64,000 bases of DNA from a bacterium (GCA_017963125.1 JAGCUA010000069.1:23723-87722), one strand, 5' to 3'. Shown: positions 16,503 to 26,109, numbered from the stretch's first letter. Numbers and translations are program-made. The notes: generated from the sequence alone by a model not told the origin.

Positions 16503-18902
16503 TTATTCACCGAAATAGATGCAGTCAAGAGCTATACCCTGTTTCGTATCGAAACCTTCATTGAGATAAAGCTCGGGGGCAGGCGTTTTATATTCGCCTT
16601 TTTTGAAGAATGCACCGACCGAACCTTCAGCCGGGCAGTAGATTTCACTCGAATTAGATCCCTGAAGCCTCAATTTCGCAGCATACTCAGATGCTTTCAC
16701 AGCCTTTCCGTTAAGTTTTACCGACATATTGAAATCGATCAGAGTGAGATCGTTTTTGACAGTCGTGCCGGAGGTCATGTTGTGCGAACTCAGAAGCGGG
16801 ACCCGCGTATAACTTCTTTCCGAAGCGACTTTATCGACGAAAGCAAGCTCAAGATACGCGTTTATCGTGGAACCGAGAAGAACTTCAGCGATGTATTTGC
16901 CGTCCTTTTTGGAAAGATCGAGCACGAAATCGCTTGCGGTTTTGTCGATATTTACTGCAAGACCGATCGATTCAATAGCTTTCTGTTTTTCGACCCATTC
17001 TGCGAAAGGAGTTCCGTTCACATTGAAATCAAGTGTGACTTTTCCTGTTTTTATATCGAAGTTGTGACTATTGTCACCATCTCCGATCTCAAGATCACGT
17101 TCTATGAATGTTTTGAAATCAGCCGAAATAATGCTCTGACCGTCATAAATAACATCGTAGGTTCCGGCCGGCGCATAGAAACTGAACTCTCCGCCGGAAA
17201 GTTCCGAAATATTCAAAACCGGATATTCGATCCCGTTTTCATCTTTGATCCTGATAAAATCGGCTTTTTCGGTTTGGAAAGTCGAGCCGTTGAGAGTGAC
17301 TTTTCCAGCCACTTTACTTGGAGCGACATTGAGATCCAGTTCTTTTTCGGTAAGCCATGTCGTCGTATTGTCGGACTGAATAACTGCAAACGAGAAGGAT
17401 GAAACCTGAGCACCTTCACTGTTTGCGTAAGTTGCCGGAACCGAGAAAGGAAGTCCCGAAAAAATTCCTGAAACATCGTTGAGATAGCTTTCGAAATTCA
17501 TCGAGTATGTCTTCTGCGAGTACTGAACATTTCCGTCGGCATCTGTAATCGCGATCCTTCTGACAATCAGACCTTCGTATGTTATATTGCCTTCCTCGTC
17601 AGGAACGAGATCTGTTCCGAAATCCTTGATGATGAAAGAAGATGCGTCAAATCCGACCGCTTTGAGTTTGCCTATCGTGCAGTCGGCTTCAGTGCACTTT
17701 GAAACAGTCGGGAAATCGTTGCCGCCCAAGAATTTTATCTTTCCGTAAACTCTGCCGAAATCGAGCGAGATGTTGTGAGATGAAGGATTCTCCATTCCTG
17801 CGCTCCATGTTTCCAGCTTCATGTAACGAAGAGGATACGAACCGGCTTCCGGAAGATAGACAAGGTTGAGGTCCGCACCGGTTGTAACGGCAATGCTGTA
17901 CGATGTTGCGGAAGAAAGATCTGCCACAACTACAGCACTTATGGAACTCAAAGGAGGATTTTCGACAAGAACGAGCTGACCTCCGCTTACAGCATAGCCT
18001 TCCTGGACTATCGAACCCGCAAAAGTTATCGTCTCGATTTTGATATCCTTGTCGAGATCGTCTTCAACGACAATTCCTTTCGAGGAAGGAAGAACTGTTC
18101 CGTCGAAGCTCTCCTGCCCTGCTGCAAGCTGTCCTTTGAAAGAAACCGAATATGTACCTTTCGGAAGAAGAATATCGTAGGAAGCGAATTCGCTGTAAGG
18201 AATTACTTTTTCAAAAGTTCCCGTCTTGAGAACGAGCTGCGTGGAATCCTGATAAGCCTCTTCTACCGTGAAAACGGCGTCAGAATTATTGACGACCTTT
18301 CCTTTGAGGCGGAAAAGAGGAAGATCGAAATCAAGCGTCCTGTCTCCGCTGGACAAATCAATATTCTCTGCAATAACCACCTTGTTGGCCGATGAAACAG
18401 GCCTGTAGGCAAAGTTGTATCTTCCTTTCGGAAAATTCATGGTTTTTCCGGAAAGCCCTGCGACATCACCGACCTTGAATTCATCGAGCGTTCCCTTGTT
18501 TTCAGCCCAGATCTCACCGTAAGCGTCATCGCCGGTCGCTGCACCGTTGATCTTGATTTCTCCGACAGTAAGTTTTTTGGTTTCGACATTGATTTCATAG
18601 TCGTCGCCGCTGCGGATCTCGGTGCATTCGCCGGTGTAGTCGGAAGTTTCCCCGTCATTTACTTCTGTATCGGCATCTTCATCAGGTTCCGTGTCGTCTG
18701 CGGTATCACTGTCATCAGCCGGCGTATCGGTATCGGTGACCGTACTTGTATCGCCCGTGTCGCCCGAACCGTCCTTTTCGCAGTCAGTTCCCGACCAGTG
18801 GTAACCGTCAGGACATGAACCGCCGGAATCTTTGCTTCCGCCGCCGCAGGAAACAACCATAAAAAGTGCCGTAATCAGCAGAATTGAAAATAATTTTCTC
18901 AT
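16503..18902 (-). CDS. Large lipoprotein of unknown function with Asp/Thr-rich linker
   Basis: 799 residues. A lipoprotein signal peptide ends at a VVSCGGG lipobox (Cys about residue 19). A short Cys-containing piece CPDGYHWSGTDCEKDG follows, then a ~60-residue Asp/Thr/Ser/Glu spacer that would hold the body off the membrane. The rest looks all-beta, with repeated 'xGKVxxNGxx' and 'PxGxYxVxF' strands like carboxypeptidase-regulatory/transthyretin-like folds, for example LPKGTYSVSFKG and FPKGRYNFAYRP. I recognise no enzyme motif. GAGAGG precedes the start. Probably a surface or periplasm-facing structural or carbohydrate-binding lipoprotein. Confidence 0.8.
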   Translation of the reverse strand: MRKLFSILLITALFMVVSCGGGSKDSGGSCPDGYHWSGTDCEKDGSGDTGDTSTVTDTDTPADDSDTADDTEPDEDADTEVNDGETSDYTGECTEIRSGDDYEINVETKKLTVGEIKINGAATGDDAYGEIWAENKGTLDEFKVGDVAGLSGKTMNFPKGRYNFAYRPVSSANKVVIAENIDLSSGDRTLDFDLPLFRLKGKVVNNSDAVFTVEEAYQDSTQLVLKTGTFEKVIPYSEFASYDILLPKGTYSVSFKGQLAAGQESFDGTVLPSSKGIVVEDDLDKDIKIETITFAGSIVQEGYAVSGGQLVLVENPPLSSISAVVVADLSSATSYSIAVTTGADLNLVYLPEAGSYPLRYMKLETWSAGMENPSSHNISLDFGRVYGKIKFLGGNDFPTVSKCTEADCTIGKLKAVGFDASSFIIKDFGTDLVPDEEGNITYEGLIVRRIAITDADGNVQYSQKTYSMNFESYLNDVSGIFSGLPFSVPATYANSEGAQVSSFSFAVIQSDNTTTWLTEKELDLNVAPSKVAGKVTLNGSTFQTEKADFIRIKDENGIEYPVLNISELSGGEFSFYAPAGTYDVIYDGQSIISADFKTFIERDLEIGDGDNSHNFDIKTGKVTLDFNVNGTPFAEWVEKQKAIESIGLAVNIDKTASDFVLDLSKKDGKYIAEVLLGSTINAYLELAFVDKVASERSYTRVPLLSSHNMTSGTTVKNDLTLIDFNMSVKLNGKAVKASEYAAKLRLQGSNSSEIYCPAEGSVGAFFKKGEYKTPAPELYLNEGFDTKQGIALDCIYFGE

Positions 18903-18982
18903 TTTTGCCTCTCTATAAAATTAAACCTTTAAAAAAGCCTGGAAATTTTATTGATGACCCGTATTTTGTCAACTAATTAAAG

Positions 18983-19016
18983 TTCGGATGCGCGCCTTGG
19001 TACACATCCGAAGGCG
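18983..19016. other. Two alternative overlapping hairpins
   Basis: TTCGGATG (18983-18990) pairs with CATCCGAA (19005-19012), while CGCCTT (18993-18998) pairs with AAGGCG (19011-19016). The two stems share the AA at 19011-19012, so they are alternatives or form a pseudoknot. The element lies between two lipoprotein genes, downstream of the DUF1566 gene on the minus strand. No U-tract follows immediately, so it is not a standard terminator. Confidence 0.45.
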
Positions 19017-19055
19017 TGTGTTGCATTTATGGGCGTGTGCCGTATGATTTTCTCA

Positions 19056-19787
19056 TCACTCAGCCCTTACACAGCGGAGAGAATAATACTCGTTAAGTGG
19101 ATTGCTATAATATAAGATTCTTCCCTCATCGAAATCCACACCATAGAGTGTGCCGCCTGTCTTGGAGGAAGACCAGAATCTGCCTGTGTCTCCGAGTTTA
19201 CTGTATTTTTCTTCTCCGGATTCGGAAGAACAACCACGACAAGCTTCTGACCAGCATGATGTATACTGACAGCCGTCTGTAACTCCACATTCTCCACCTG
19301 CTTCCGTTGCAGGACAATTTTTAATGAGTGTTCTCAACTCATCGATTGTAGGTAAACGCCAGTCTGTATAATCACCATCAGTATTTGTCGGACAATAGTT
19401 ATAGGCATCCTGCCAATTAAGATTTGATTTTTTTCTGGACCAGATGAGACCGCTCGATGAATCTTTACACGGAGCCCAGCCTTTTGAACTGCACTCCCGA
19501 AAAGACTTCTCCTCTTCGATCTCTTCCTCTTTGCATTCACCCTTTGAAGAATCGCAGCCGTAAAAACAGATTTCATAAAGTTTCCACTTCAGCTCGTTAT
19601 CCGGAACCGTAACATCGCAGATATAGGAATCATCCTTATAACATCTGTATGCGCCGTATCGCTCACATGTCGGAGGTAACTGCTCGCTCTGTTCGGCGGT
19701 TTCATTTTCCCCATCTTCATCTCCGCCGCACGAAACCAGAATAAACATTGCTGTAAAAACGGCAAGAATCACAAGAATTTTCTTCAT
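19056..19787 (-). CDS. DUF1566 (Lcl-type) lipoprotein
   Basis: 243 residues. Signal peptide with lipobox ILVSCGGDED (Cys about residue 20), a short acidic spacer, then a Cys-rich part (CERYGAYRCYKDDSYIC...CFYGCDSSKGEC). From about residue 95 there is one DUF1566 domain. Its marks are LIWSRKKSNLNWQDAYNYC, DWRLPTIDELRTLI, GRFWSSSKTGG and the terminal LRCVRAE. DUF1566 is a C-type-lectin-like surface domain of unknown ligand. GGAG precedes the ATG. The gene lies 86 bp after the U32 gene on the same strand. Related domains occur at 43671-44182, 46495-49302 and 61605-63200. Confidence 0.87.
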   Translation of the reverse strand: MKKILVILAVFTAMFILVSCGGDEDGENETAEQSEQLPPTCERYGAYRCYKDDSYICDVTVPDNELKWKLYEICFYGCDSSKGECKEEEIEEEKSFRECSSKGWAPCKDSSSGLIWSRKKSNLNWQDAYNYCPTNTDGDYTDWRLPTIDELRTLIKNCPATEAGGECGVTDGCQYTSCWSEACRGCSSESGEEKYSKLGDTGRFWSSSKTGGTLYGVDFDEGRILYYSNPLNEYYSLRCVRAE

Positions 19788-19873
19788 TTTTATCTCCGAA
19801 ATCTACATTACAAACATCAAAAAACGTAATATTTTAGGCATATTTGAAGCCTTAGCAAGTTTTCGGACCAAGG

Positions 19874-22009
19874 TCATCCTTGTTCCATAAACATGAACGT
19901 GACGCAGTTTTTAGAGACGACTTTGAACACTCTGCCGCAGTTTGTGAGGATCCTTTCGCTCCGTTTTCCGCCGCATTCGGCACATTTTTTGAAGCCGTTG
20001 GAGCGTTCGAAGCAGCCTGCACTTACAAAAAGAGGCGGATGGAAACCTGAAACCGGGATTATTTCGGGTGAAAGCTGCGGAACATCTTCTTTTTCCTCGA
20101 TCCAGGAGTAGCCGAAAAGCAGTTTTTCACCCAGAAGATCTTTGAAAAATGAGTATGAGAAACGGTTCGCAATATAGAGCGAAAAATCGATAAAGAAGAA
20201 AATATTTTCGTCTTTGAGGTGTTCCAGAGCAAAGTTGAGATGCCCCAAATTGGAGAGCCCGACGAGGATCTTCTTATCGCCGTTCTTAGCCACCAAATTA
20301 TTGATTTTATTAAGATATTTTTCACTTTCTTTCATCAGCGGAAGAAGCGGGATCGTCAGAAATCCGCTGACTGTTTTAAGCGAGGTTTCAGAATCGTCCG
20401 GCATGAAAAACGGAATATCGGTGTCCGGGTTCATCAAAGCGCGCTCACTGAAAATTTCCGTGATATTTCCGCTTTCAGGTAGTGAAAACAAACTCAAAAC
20501 TACCCTCTTTTTTTCTTCAAAAGCAACGTCGCAGAAGTCAGCGTATTTTTCGTAAAAATCAGTTCTTATTTTTTTGAGAACGCTCGGAACGACAAAGACG
20601 TTTTCGCAGTTTTTATCAAAAGTCACCTTATCCGAAAAATAAAATGAATCAGCCGAATTTTTCAGTATTTCAGCAAACTTATCCTTAAAACCGTTCTGAT
20701 TTTCCGATTTTTCCACTGTAATTTCTTCAGATTCATAGGAAAAGCTGCCGCTCTTTAGCTGAATAAATCTGCTGTCCCTGATTGAAATTGAAAGAAAAAT
20801 ATTTTTCTTCCACTGCGGGAAACTTCCGGAGTTTACTTTTTTTCTTTCAAGCGAACGCGAACTTACAAGATAAATTTCATCCCCCACTTCAGGCAGTTCG
20901 GCTGTTTTTACATAAACTCTCGAACTGTCACCGACTATCTTGAGATTTTTGCCCGATGCGGAAGAGATCTCCTCAACCGAGCAGTTGAAAGGTTTCGTTT
21001 CATCGTTGTTTTTGAAGAAAAGAAGCCCGTCGTGTATTCCGAGCGAATATTTGGTTTTGATAAAAAAGCGGTCCTTCAGCTTTTTCTCGCAGACTCCTGT
21101 CTTCACTCCGCGATGCCCCGGATAACCGCCGCAGATAAGATTGTTTCCCGAAAAATTCTTGAAATAAGCAGTCGTAGCCTTTCTCGCAAAGCAGATGCGG
21201 CTGTTTTTCAAAGCGTCGAAATAGTCGCTCCGCTCAAGCATGGCGCGGTATAAAGCCGAAGTGTGAAAAACATATTCAGGCGATTTCATCCGCCCTTCGA
21301 TCTTGAATGAATCGACTCCGGCGAATTTGAGCTGCTGCACAAAATCCTTGTATTCAAGGTCGTTGCACGAAAAGAAATATCCTTTTTTTCCGTCTTCGGT
21401 CTCGTAGTAGCTCCGGCAGAGCTGGGCGCACATTCCGCGGTTTCCCGATCTCCCCAGAACCATGCCGCTCGCAAGGCATAATCCTGAAAAAGAGTAGCAG
21501 AGAGCGCCGTGAACAAAGACTTCAAGCTCCATATCGGGAACTTCCTTTTTGATTTTCGCAATGAGATCAAACGGAACTTCGCGGCTCAAGACAACTCTTG
21601 AACAGCCCTGTGTTTTCAGAAATTTAACACCTTCAACAGTATGAACAGCCATCTGTGTCGAAGCGTGAAGCGGCAAATCCGGAAAAAGTTTTTTAAGCAG
21701 AGCCGCAAAACCTATATCCTGAAGAATTACCGCATCTACTCCGGCATCGTACAAAAACCGGGCGCAGTCAAGCGCGCTTTCGATCTCGTCTTCTTTGATA
21801 ACGGTGTTCAGCGCAGCGAAAATCTTCTTTCCTTCACGCGCGGCAAAGGTTTTAAGCGAAAGGAACTCCTCTTTCGAAAAATTTTTTGCCGCTTTTCTCG
21901 CCGAAAAATCGCTTAAACCGAGATAAACCGCATCGGCACCGCCTTCGAAAGCCGCAACAGCAGCCTCAAAACTGCCGGCAGGAGCAAGGATCTCAACGTC
22001 AGGATTCAT
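19874..22009 (-). CDS. U32 family peptidase / RlhA-like tRNA-rRNA hydroxylation protein
   Basis: 711 residues. The N-terminal TIM-barrel-like U32 domain shows ILAPAGSFEAAVAAFEGGAD, ADAVYLGL, STQMAVHTVEG, the signature E-V-F-V-H-G-A-L-C-Y-S-F-S-G-x-C and GNRGMCAQLCR, whose cysteines match the cluster-binding Cys set of the family. A DUF3656-like middle and a long C-terminal extension follow, as in E. coli RlhA (23S rRNA C2501 hydroxylation); TrhP acts on tRNA. So an RNA-hydroxylation role is likelier than proteolysis. The start follows AGGTG and is 7 bp after the TMTC-like gene. The C-terminus has a further Cys pair, AECGG...TNCGR. Confidence 0.88.
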   Translation of the reverse strand: MNPDVEILAPAGSFEAAVAAFEGGADAVYLGLSDFSARKAAKNFSKEEFLSLKTFAAREGKKIFAALNTVIKEDEIESALDCARFLYDAGVDAVILQDIGFAALLKKLFPDLPLHASTQMAVHTVEGVKFLKTQGCSRVVLSREVPFDLIAKIKKEVPDMELEVFVHGALCYSFSGLCLASGMVLGRSGNRGMCAQLCRSYYETEDGKKGYFFSCNDLEYKDFVQQLKFAGVDSFKIEGRMKSPEYVFHTSALYRAMLERSDYFDALKNSRICFARKATTAYFKNFSGNNLICGGYPGHRGVKTGVCEKKLKDRFFIKTKYSLGIHDGLLFFKNNDETKPFNCSVEEISSASGKNLKIVGDSSRVYVKTAELPEVGDEIYLVSSRSLERKKVNSGSFPQWKKNIFLSISIRDSRFIQLKSGSFSYESEEITVEKSENQNGFKDKFAEILKNSADSFYFSDKVTFDKNCENVFVVPSVLKKIRTDFYEKYADFCDVAFEEKKRVVLSLFSLPESGNITEIFSERALMNPDTDIPFFMPDDSETSLKTVSGFLTIPLLPLMKESEKYLNKINNLVAKNGDKKILVGLSNLGHLNFALEHLKDENIFFFIDFSLYIANRFSYSFFKDLLGEKLLFGYSWIEEKEDVPQLSPEIIPVSGFHPPLFVSAGCFERSNGFKKCAECGGKRSERILTNCGRVFKVVSKNCVTFMFMEQG

Positions 22010-22016
22010 TTTTCAC

Positions 22017-24023
22017 CTAAAATTCGAGCGGCAGATACTTGCCTTCATCAAGAACTTTGTGCGAATAGTCTTCAAGCATCACGACAGAGCGGAGCGCAAC
22101 TTCAGGCGCAGGCTTTCCCGCTTTGGCGTAAAGTTCGATTTCGTATTTGTAGTATTTTATTGCTTCCGGAATATCGGAAACAAGATCGACCGCAGCAAGA
22201 TCGGCAACCAGTTCGATCAGCTTATCCCCTTCAAATTCGCCGCTTTCTATCAGTTTTTTGAGATAAGGCTTCCTTTCGACATTTATCTCAAGTTCCTTCA
22301 TAAGTTTCTGTTTCGCATAGACATCGTAGATATTGCTTTCATCAAACTTTTCAAAGCCGTAATCACGGCATCTTTTCAGGGAATTGTATCTTGAGAGCTC
22401 GCTTGCGTCAGGAGCGACTGTATTGACAAGTTTCAAGGCGGTGTCGCAGTCTCCGCGGATCATGTAGATATAGGCGATGTTCAAAGTTCCGTTTGAAGTG
22501 ATATACTCCCCTTTTTTCACCATTTCCTCGTAGAATGCTATAGCCTTCTCATGGTCACCTTTTACGATATGGTAACCGATTACATTGCCGAGAAGGTTCG
22601 GATCCCAGTAGCCGGTATCGATCGATTTTTGGTAATACTCCCAAGCTTTGTCGGGGAACTTCATGTTGAGATATTCAGCTCCTATCGTAAACAGTCCTCG
22701 GAAAGAGAGCGGCTGTTTTTCGGCATCGGCATGAAGTACCTTCCAGACATTTTCCATTTCAAAATTACGCGAGATAGTCCTCAGAGAGAAAAGCGCAAAC
22801 AAAAGTGTGATGCATAGCGCTGAAACGGCCCTTTTCCTGTTTTCTGAGAAGTTGAACATCTGCTGGAAACCAGTATTTTCTGTTCCGGCAAAATAGTCGA
22901 AAAGAGTTCCTGCAATCGCACAGAAGCCTGTAACCGGAACATAGAGATAGTGCACCGCAACGATTTCGTGCAGCGGGATTATCTGTAAAACAGGAGCTAA
23001 AGAAACGATGAAAAATACTATCCAGAATGCGACACTGTGTCTCATCTCAAGCCGTTCCGCAGTTGAATTTGTTTTGTTTTTCCGTGAAGTCGTAAGAAGA
23101 GACCACACAAGAAAAACAAGGACAAACATCGAAAGGATCGAGAAAAAGACCTCGAAATTCCAGTCTAAAACGAGCGGATAACCCGCATTGTCGAGAATGA
23201 GTTTCCACGGAAAAATCGTAAGTTTCAGGTAATGCAGGAAAATCGTGGCTGCCGTGAGATAGTGCACTTCGGGCGAATTGCCGTGGAAGCTGATGCCGTT
23301 AAGCGAAACGAGGGCATTGCCGCCGCCGGAAATCGCAAGAAAGGCAAAAAACGAAAAAAGAATAAGAAAAATCATCGCCAGGAAATAGAACCACGGCTTT
23401 TTGAGAAGCGCCGCGCCGTCCTTGTATCCGGCATACATTATGAAAACAAGCGGGATCGTGGCTCCCATCTCTTTCGAAGATATCGAAAGCACCATGAAAA
23501 CAAGTGCGAGAACAAGCATCCCCCACTGTTTTTTCACATTTCCGCTAATCGCCCTTTCTGCCGGAGAAACAGTTCTGTAGAATTTGAAAAAACAGCCTAT
23601 GCTGAGAATGTAGAAAAGTCCCATGAGGACATCTCTTCTGCCTGAAATATATGCGACAGCATCGGTGTTTACGGGATGGACCGCAAAAATCAGAGCAGCA
23701 GCGAACGCCGCCCGCTTCGTAAGTCCGAACATCCTGAGCGCCCAGAAAAGAGCAAGCACAGAAACCGTATGGTAAATTATGTTCATCAGCCTGAAACCGG
23801 CCGGATTCATTCCGAAAATGCGATAATCCAAAGAGTACGAAATATAACGCAGCGGTCTGTACGAACGCAGAATATCGGCGAAATTTCCTGAAGTTATCCA
23901 AAGAGAATTCTGAACAAGCGGAACGTCGTCGAAAATAAAATCGTTCGGAAGTGAGTTGAAATAGACGAAAACGACCGCCAGAACGAGAAAAAATATCTGT
24001 TTCTTACTGCTCTTCTCTGCCAT
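22017..24023 (-). CDS. TMTC-like membrane glycosyltransferase with C-terminal TPRs
   Basis: About 668 residues. Roughly ten membrane segments with a GT-C/DUF1736 layout occupy residues 1-430. The first periplasmic loop holds NDFIFDDVPLV (paired acidic residues typical of the GT-C catalytic loop), then RPLRYISYSLDY and HPVNTDAVAYISGRRDV. The C-terminal third has TPR-like helices (AWEYYQKSIDTGYWDPN, KAIAFYEEMVKKGEYITSN). Eukaryotic TMTC1-4 are O-mannosyltransferases for cadherins; bacterial relatives are poorly known. The ATG at 24023 follows GGGAG and overlaps the preceding gene by 20 bp. The likely substrate is an exported protein or glycan. Confidence 0.8.
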   Translation of the reverse strand: MAEKSSKKQIFFLVLAVVFVYFNSLPNDFIFDDVPLVQNSLWITSGNFADILRSYRPLRYISYSLDYRIFGMNPAGFRLMNIIYHTVSVLALFWALRMFGLTKRAAFAAALIFAVHPVNTDAVAYISGRRDVLMGLFYILSIGCFFKFYRTVSPAERAISGNVKKQWGMLVLALVFMVLSISSKEMGATIPLVFIMYAGYKDGAALLKKPWFYFLAMIFLILFSFFAFLAISGGGNALVSLNGISFHGNSPEVHYLTAATIFLHYLKLTIFPWKLILDNAGYPLVLDWNFEVFFSILSMFVLVFLVWSLLTTSRKNKTNSTAERLEMRHSVAFWIVFFIVSLAPVLQIIPLHEIVAVHYLYVPVTGFCAIAGTLFDYFAGTENTGFQQMFNFSENRKRAVSALCITLLFALFSLRTISRNFEMENVWKVLHADAEKQPLSFRGLFTIGAEYLNMKFPDKAWEYYQKSIDTGYWDPNLLGNVIGYHIVKGDHEKAIAFYEEMVKKGEYITSNGTLNIAYIYMIRGDCDTALKLVNTVAPDASELSRYNSLKRCRDYGFEKFDESNIYDVYAKQKLMKELEINVERKPYLKKLIESGEFEGDKLIELVADLAAVDLVSDIPEAIKYYKYEIELYAKAGKPAPEVALRSVVMLEDYSHKVLDEGKYLPLEF

Positions 24024-24654
24024 CGTCCGCTCCCGAATCAAAAAGTGCGTCAAGTTCCCTGTCGATATCCTCCTGCCTTGTTTCACGCTTCATCGGCTTT
24101 ATGAAGAAAACAATGTTCAGGATCATCAGCAGTGCAAAAAAAGCGAACATGAAAAGCCCTGCATAGTCCGTACGCGGAATAACACCGTCCTCGATGAAAA
24201 AACCGTCATCCTTCATGTCAAGAAAGAGCGAATTTGCAAAAAAAGCCTGCATTTTGGCCGCTCTGGAATTGGTTTTGAAAGCGAATGCACGTCCCTTCAC
24301 CGTTCTGTAGTGCGGACCTGAAAAAGAATCTTCGTCGGTCACAGCCGAATCTATAATGAACCTGGAAGAACCGTTGAGATAGTAGACGACATGACGTTCT
24401 CCGGTCACACCTTTTTTGATGTTCCCGCCCTGGACTGAAGTTATCCCCTTGATCTGGACATAGTCGCCGTCCTTCACTTTTGCAAAAGCGTCGTTATTGA
24501 GCTCAAGAGCGTCACCGAGGTCGATCGGCGTATCGTTCGAAAAGAAATAGATAACATTGTCTGAAAAAGCGTAGATCGCATAAAGCAGGATCACTGAAGC
24601 GACAGCGAACGTGATAAAATTCTTCTTTCCTACATAAAAACTGATTTTTTTCAT
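24004..24654 (-). CDS. Uncharacterised two-helix membrane protein
   Basis: 216 residues. One hydrophobic helix near residues 13-33 (FITFAVASVILLYAIYAF) and another near 168-188 (GLFMFAFFALLMILNIVFFI) flank a ~130-residue extracytoplasmic domain. A short, highly charged tail follows (KRETRQEDIDRELDALFDSG). I do not recognise the domain. The DGDYVQIKGI strand and a GRAFAF-like segment suggest a small beta barrel of the OB/GIDE kind. The start overlaps the ispF stop (ATGA), and the end overlaps the TMTC-like gene by 20 bp. It is therefore translated with them and may be a partner of that transferase. Confidence 0.7.
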   Translation of the reverse strand: MKKISFYVGKKNFITFAVASVILLYAIYAFSDNVIYFFSNDTPIDLGDALELNNDAFAKVKDGDYVQIKGITSVQGGNIKKGVTGERHVVYYLNGSSRFIIDSAVTDEDSFSGPHYRTVKGRAFAFKTNSRAAKMQAFFANSLFLDMKDDGFFIEDGVIPRTDYAGLFMFAFFALLMILNIVFFIKPMKRETRQEDIDRELDALFDSGADDGREEQ

Positions 24655-25133
24655 GATTTTTTCTCCAGAAGTGCTGTGGCAGTGGCGGCTATTCCCTCTT
24701 TTCTGCCGGTAAAGCCGAGTTTTTCGGTGGTTTTTCCTTTGACCATGATGCAGTCAGACGGAATCCGCATTATTTCAGCTAATTTTTCTCTCATTTGAAG
24801 TTTATATTTACTTATTTTCGGAGTTTCGCAGATGACAGTAGCATCGACATTTACGATCTGCCAGCCGCGTGAAGCGAGCTCGGTTACGACTTTTTCAAGA
24901 AGGATCGTGCTTCTTATGTTTTTGAAAGCACTGTCTGTATCAGAAAAAAGCTCTCCGATATCACCGATGGCAGACGCACCCAGAAGAGCGTCTATTACCG
25001 CATGGATCAATACGTCGGCATCGCTGTGACCTGCAAGCCCCGGATGGTTTTCGATCAGGATCCCGCCGAGAAAGAGCTCTCTTCCCTCTTCAAATTTATG
25101 GACATCAAATCCGCTTCCGACCCTTAAATTCAT
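24651..25133 (-). CDS. ispF: 2-C-methyl-D-erythritol 2,4-cyclodiphosphate synthase
   Basis: MEP-pathway enzyme that cyclises CDP-methylerythritol 2-phosphate, releasing CMP; a zinc-dependent trimer. The 160 residues match the family length. Metal and substrate motifs are GSGFDVHKF (Asp, His at about 10-12), LGGILIEN, GHSDADVLIHAVIDALLGA (His at about 36, Asp at 38, second metal His at 44), IGDIGELFSDTD and the C-terminal KGKTTEKLGFTGRKEGI. It overlaps the Yip1-like gene upstream and the membrane gene downstream by 4 bp each. ispD is not beside it and was not seen in the window. Confidence 0.96.
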   Translation of the reverse strand: MNLRVGSGFDVHKFEEGRELFLGGILIENHPGLAGHSDADVLIHAVIDALLGASAIGDIGELFSDTDSAFKNIRSTILLEKVVTELASRGWQIVNVDATVICETPKISKYKLQMREKLAEIMRIPSDCIMVKGKTTEKLGFTGRKEGIAATATALLEKKS

Positions 25134-26011
25134 ATCATCCCCAACCCTATGAACAAAATCTGCATAAAAATATAGAAAACAAGGAATATCCTCGCTTTTC
25201 TTTCATCAAATCCGTTTAGAATTTTTCCGCCTTTATATACGAGAACGGCACGCCAGACAAAAGACATAAGATTCCCTAACACCGGAATAATATTAAGCAA
25301 TCCAGTCACCATTATAAAACTCGACATGCGGTAGAACTGGATGAGCCGCGTTTTCGCACCGAGAAGAGTGCTGCCGGTATGAAGAATGAACGCCGTAAAA
25401 ACTATCGCCATAAAAGGTGAAAGGGCTATCTGGAAAAAAAGCATCGACGGCTCAGGATTCATCATGTCGAAAACCGCTTTTAAAGCAGCTTCATCCTTCA
25501 GCAAGGGAAGCGCCGTTCCACCGAATGAAGATACCGCAGCCTTGAAAGAAGCGAAATCGGGAAAAGCGGTCTGAAAGAATTTCAAAGCCCAGAAAATCTG
25601 GAAAAGAGAGGCCGCAAAAGCCGTGATAATACCGTACAGAGGCAGGAACGAAGGCTTTTTGCAGATTTTCATTTTGTAGAAAAATGCTTCCGGAGTCAGG
25701 ATAAGTTCTTTTGTCGTAAGGAAAAACGCATCGGCGAAACCTATCTGCGAAACGAGATCCCACGGCGTTCCTGACTCGGTAGCGATCTTTATTTTTTTAA
25801 GAACGACCTTGACCTTTCTTATATTTTCATTTCTTTCGGCTTCTTTTGCATCGGTTTCATTGCGCTCTTCCGGAGCAGGATCGACGACACAATTTTTCTC
25901 TTCTTTCAAAGGATCGCCGATAAATACAAGGGCTCCGCACTTAGGACATCTCGTCATTCCGCTTTTTGCAACCGATATCACCTTGTTACAGTTCGGACAT
26001 TCGGTAATCAT
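25130..26011 (-). CDS. Zinc-ribbon Yip1-domain membrane protein
   Basis: 293 residues from the ATG at 26011, chosen for its AAGGAGAG site. The first 30 residues form a zinc ribbon with two Cys pairs (CPNCNKV...RCPKCGALVF). After a charged linker, five or so membrane helices make a Yip1-like domain (FYKMKICKKPSFLPLYGI, LGAKTRLIQFYRMSSFIMV). Bacterial Yip1-domain proteins of this design are common but uncharacterised. It is the first gene of the overlapping run to ispF and the TMTC-like gene. A TATAAG hexamer lies about 35 bp upstream as a possible -10. Confidence 0.75.
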   Translation of the reverse strand: MITECPNCNKVISVAKSGMTRCPKCGALVFIGDPLKEEKNCVVDPAPEERNETDAKEAERNENIRKVKVVLKKIKIATESGTPWDLVSQIGFADAFFLTTKELILTPEAFFYKMKICKKPSFLPLYGIITAFAASLFQIFWALKFFQTAFPDFASFKAAVSSFGGTALPLLKDEAALKAVFDMMNPEPSMLFFQIALSPFMAIVFTAFILHTGSTLLGAKTRLIQFYRMSSFIMVTGLLNIIPVLGNLMSFVWRAVLVYKGGKILNGFDERKARIFLVFYIFMQILFIGLGMI

Positions 26012-26078
26012 CCGTCTCTCCTTCAAAAAAGCATCCGCTTATAGCACAAAAAATCGATGAAAACTACAAAAAGAGGAT

Positions 26079-26109
26079 AAAAAAATGCCTGAGCTAAAAA
26101 ACTCAGGCA
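26079..26109 (-). terminator. Rho-independent terminator of the RRM gene
   Basis: On the minus strand an 8-bp perfect stem (TGCCTGAG/CTCAGGCA, 26086-26093 with 26102-26109) and an 8-nt loop are followed by seven T residues (26079-26085). It lies 44 bp after the stop codon of the RNA-binding protein gene. Confidence 0.9.
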
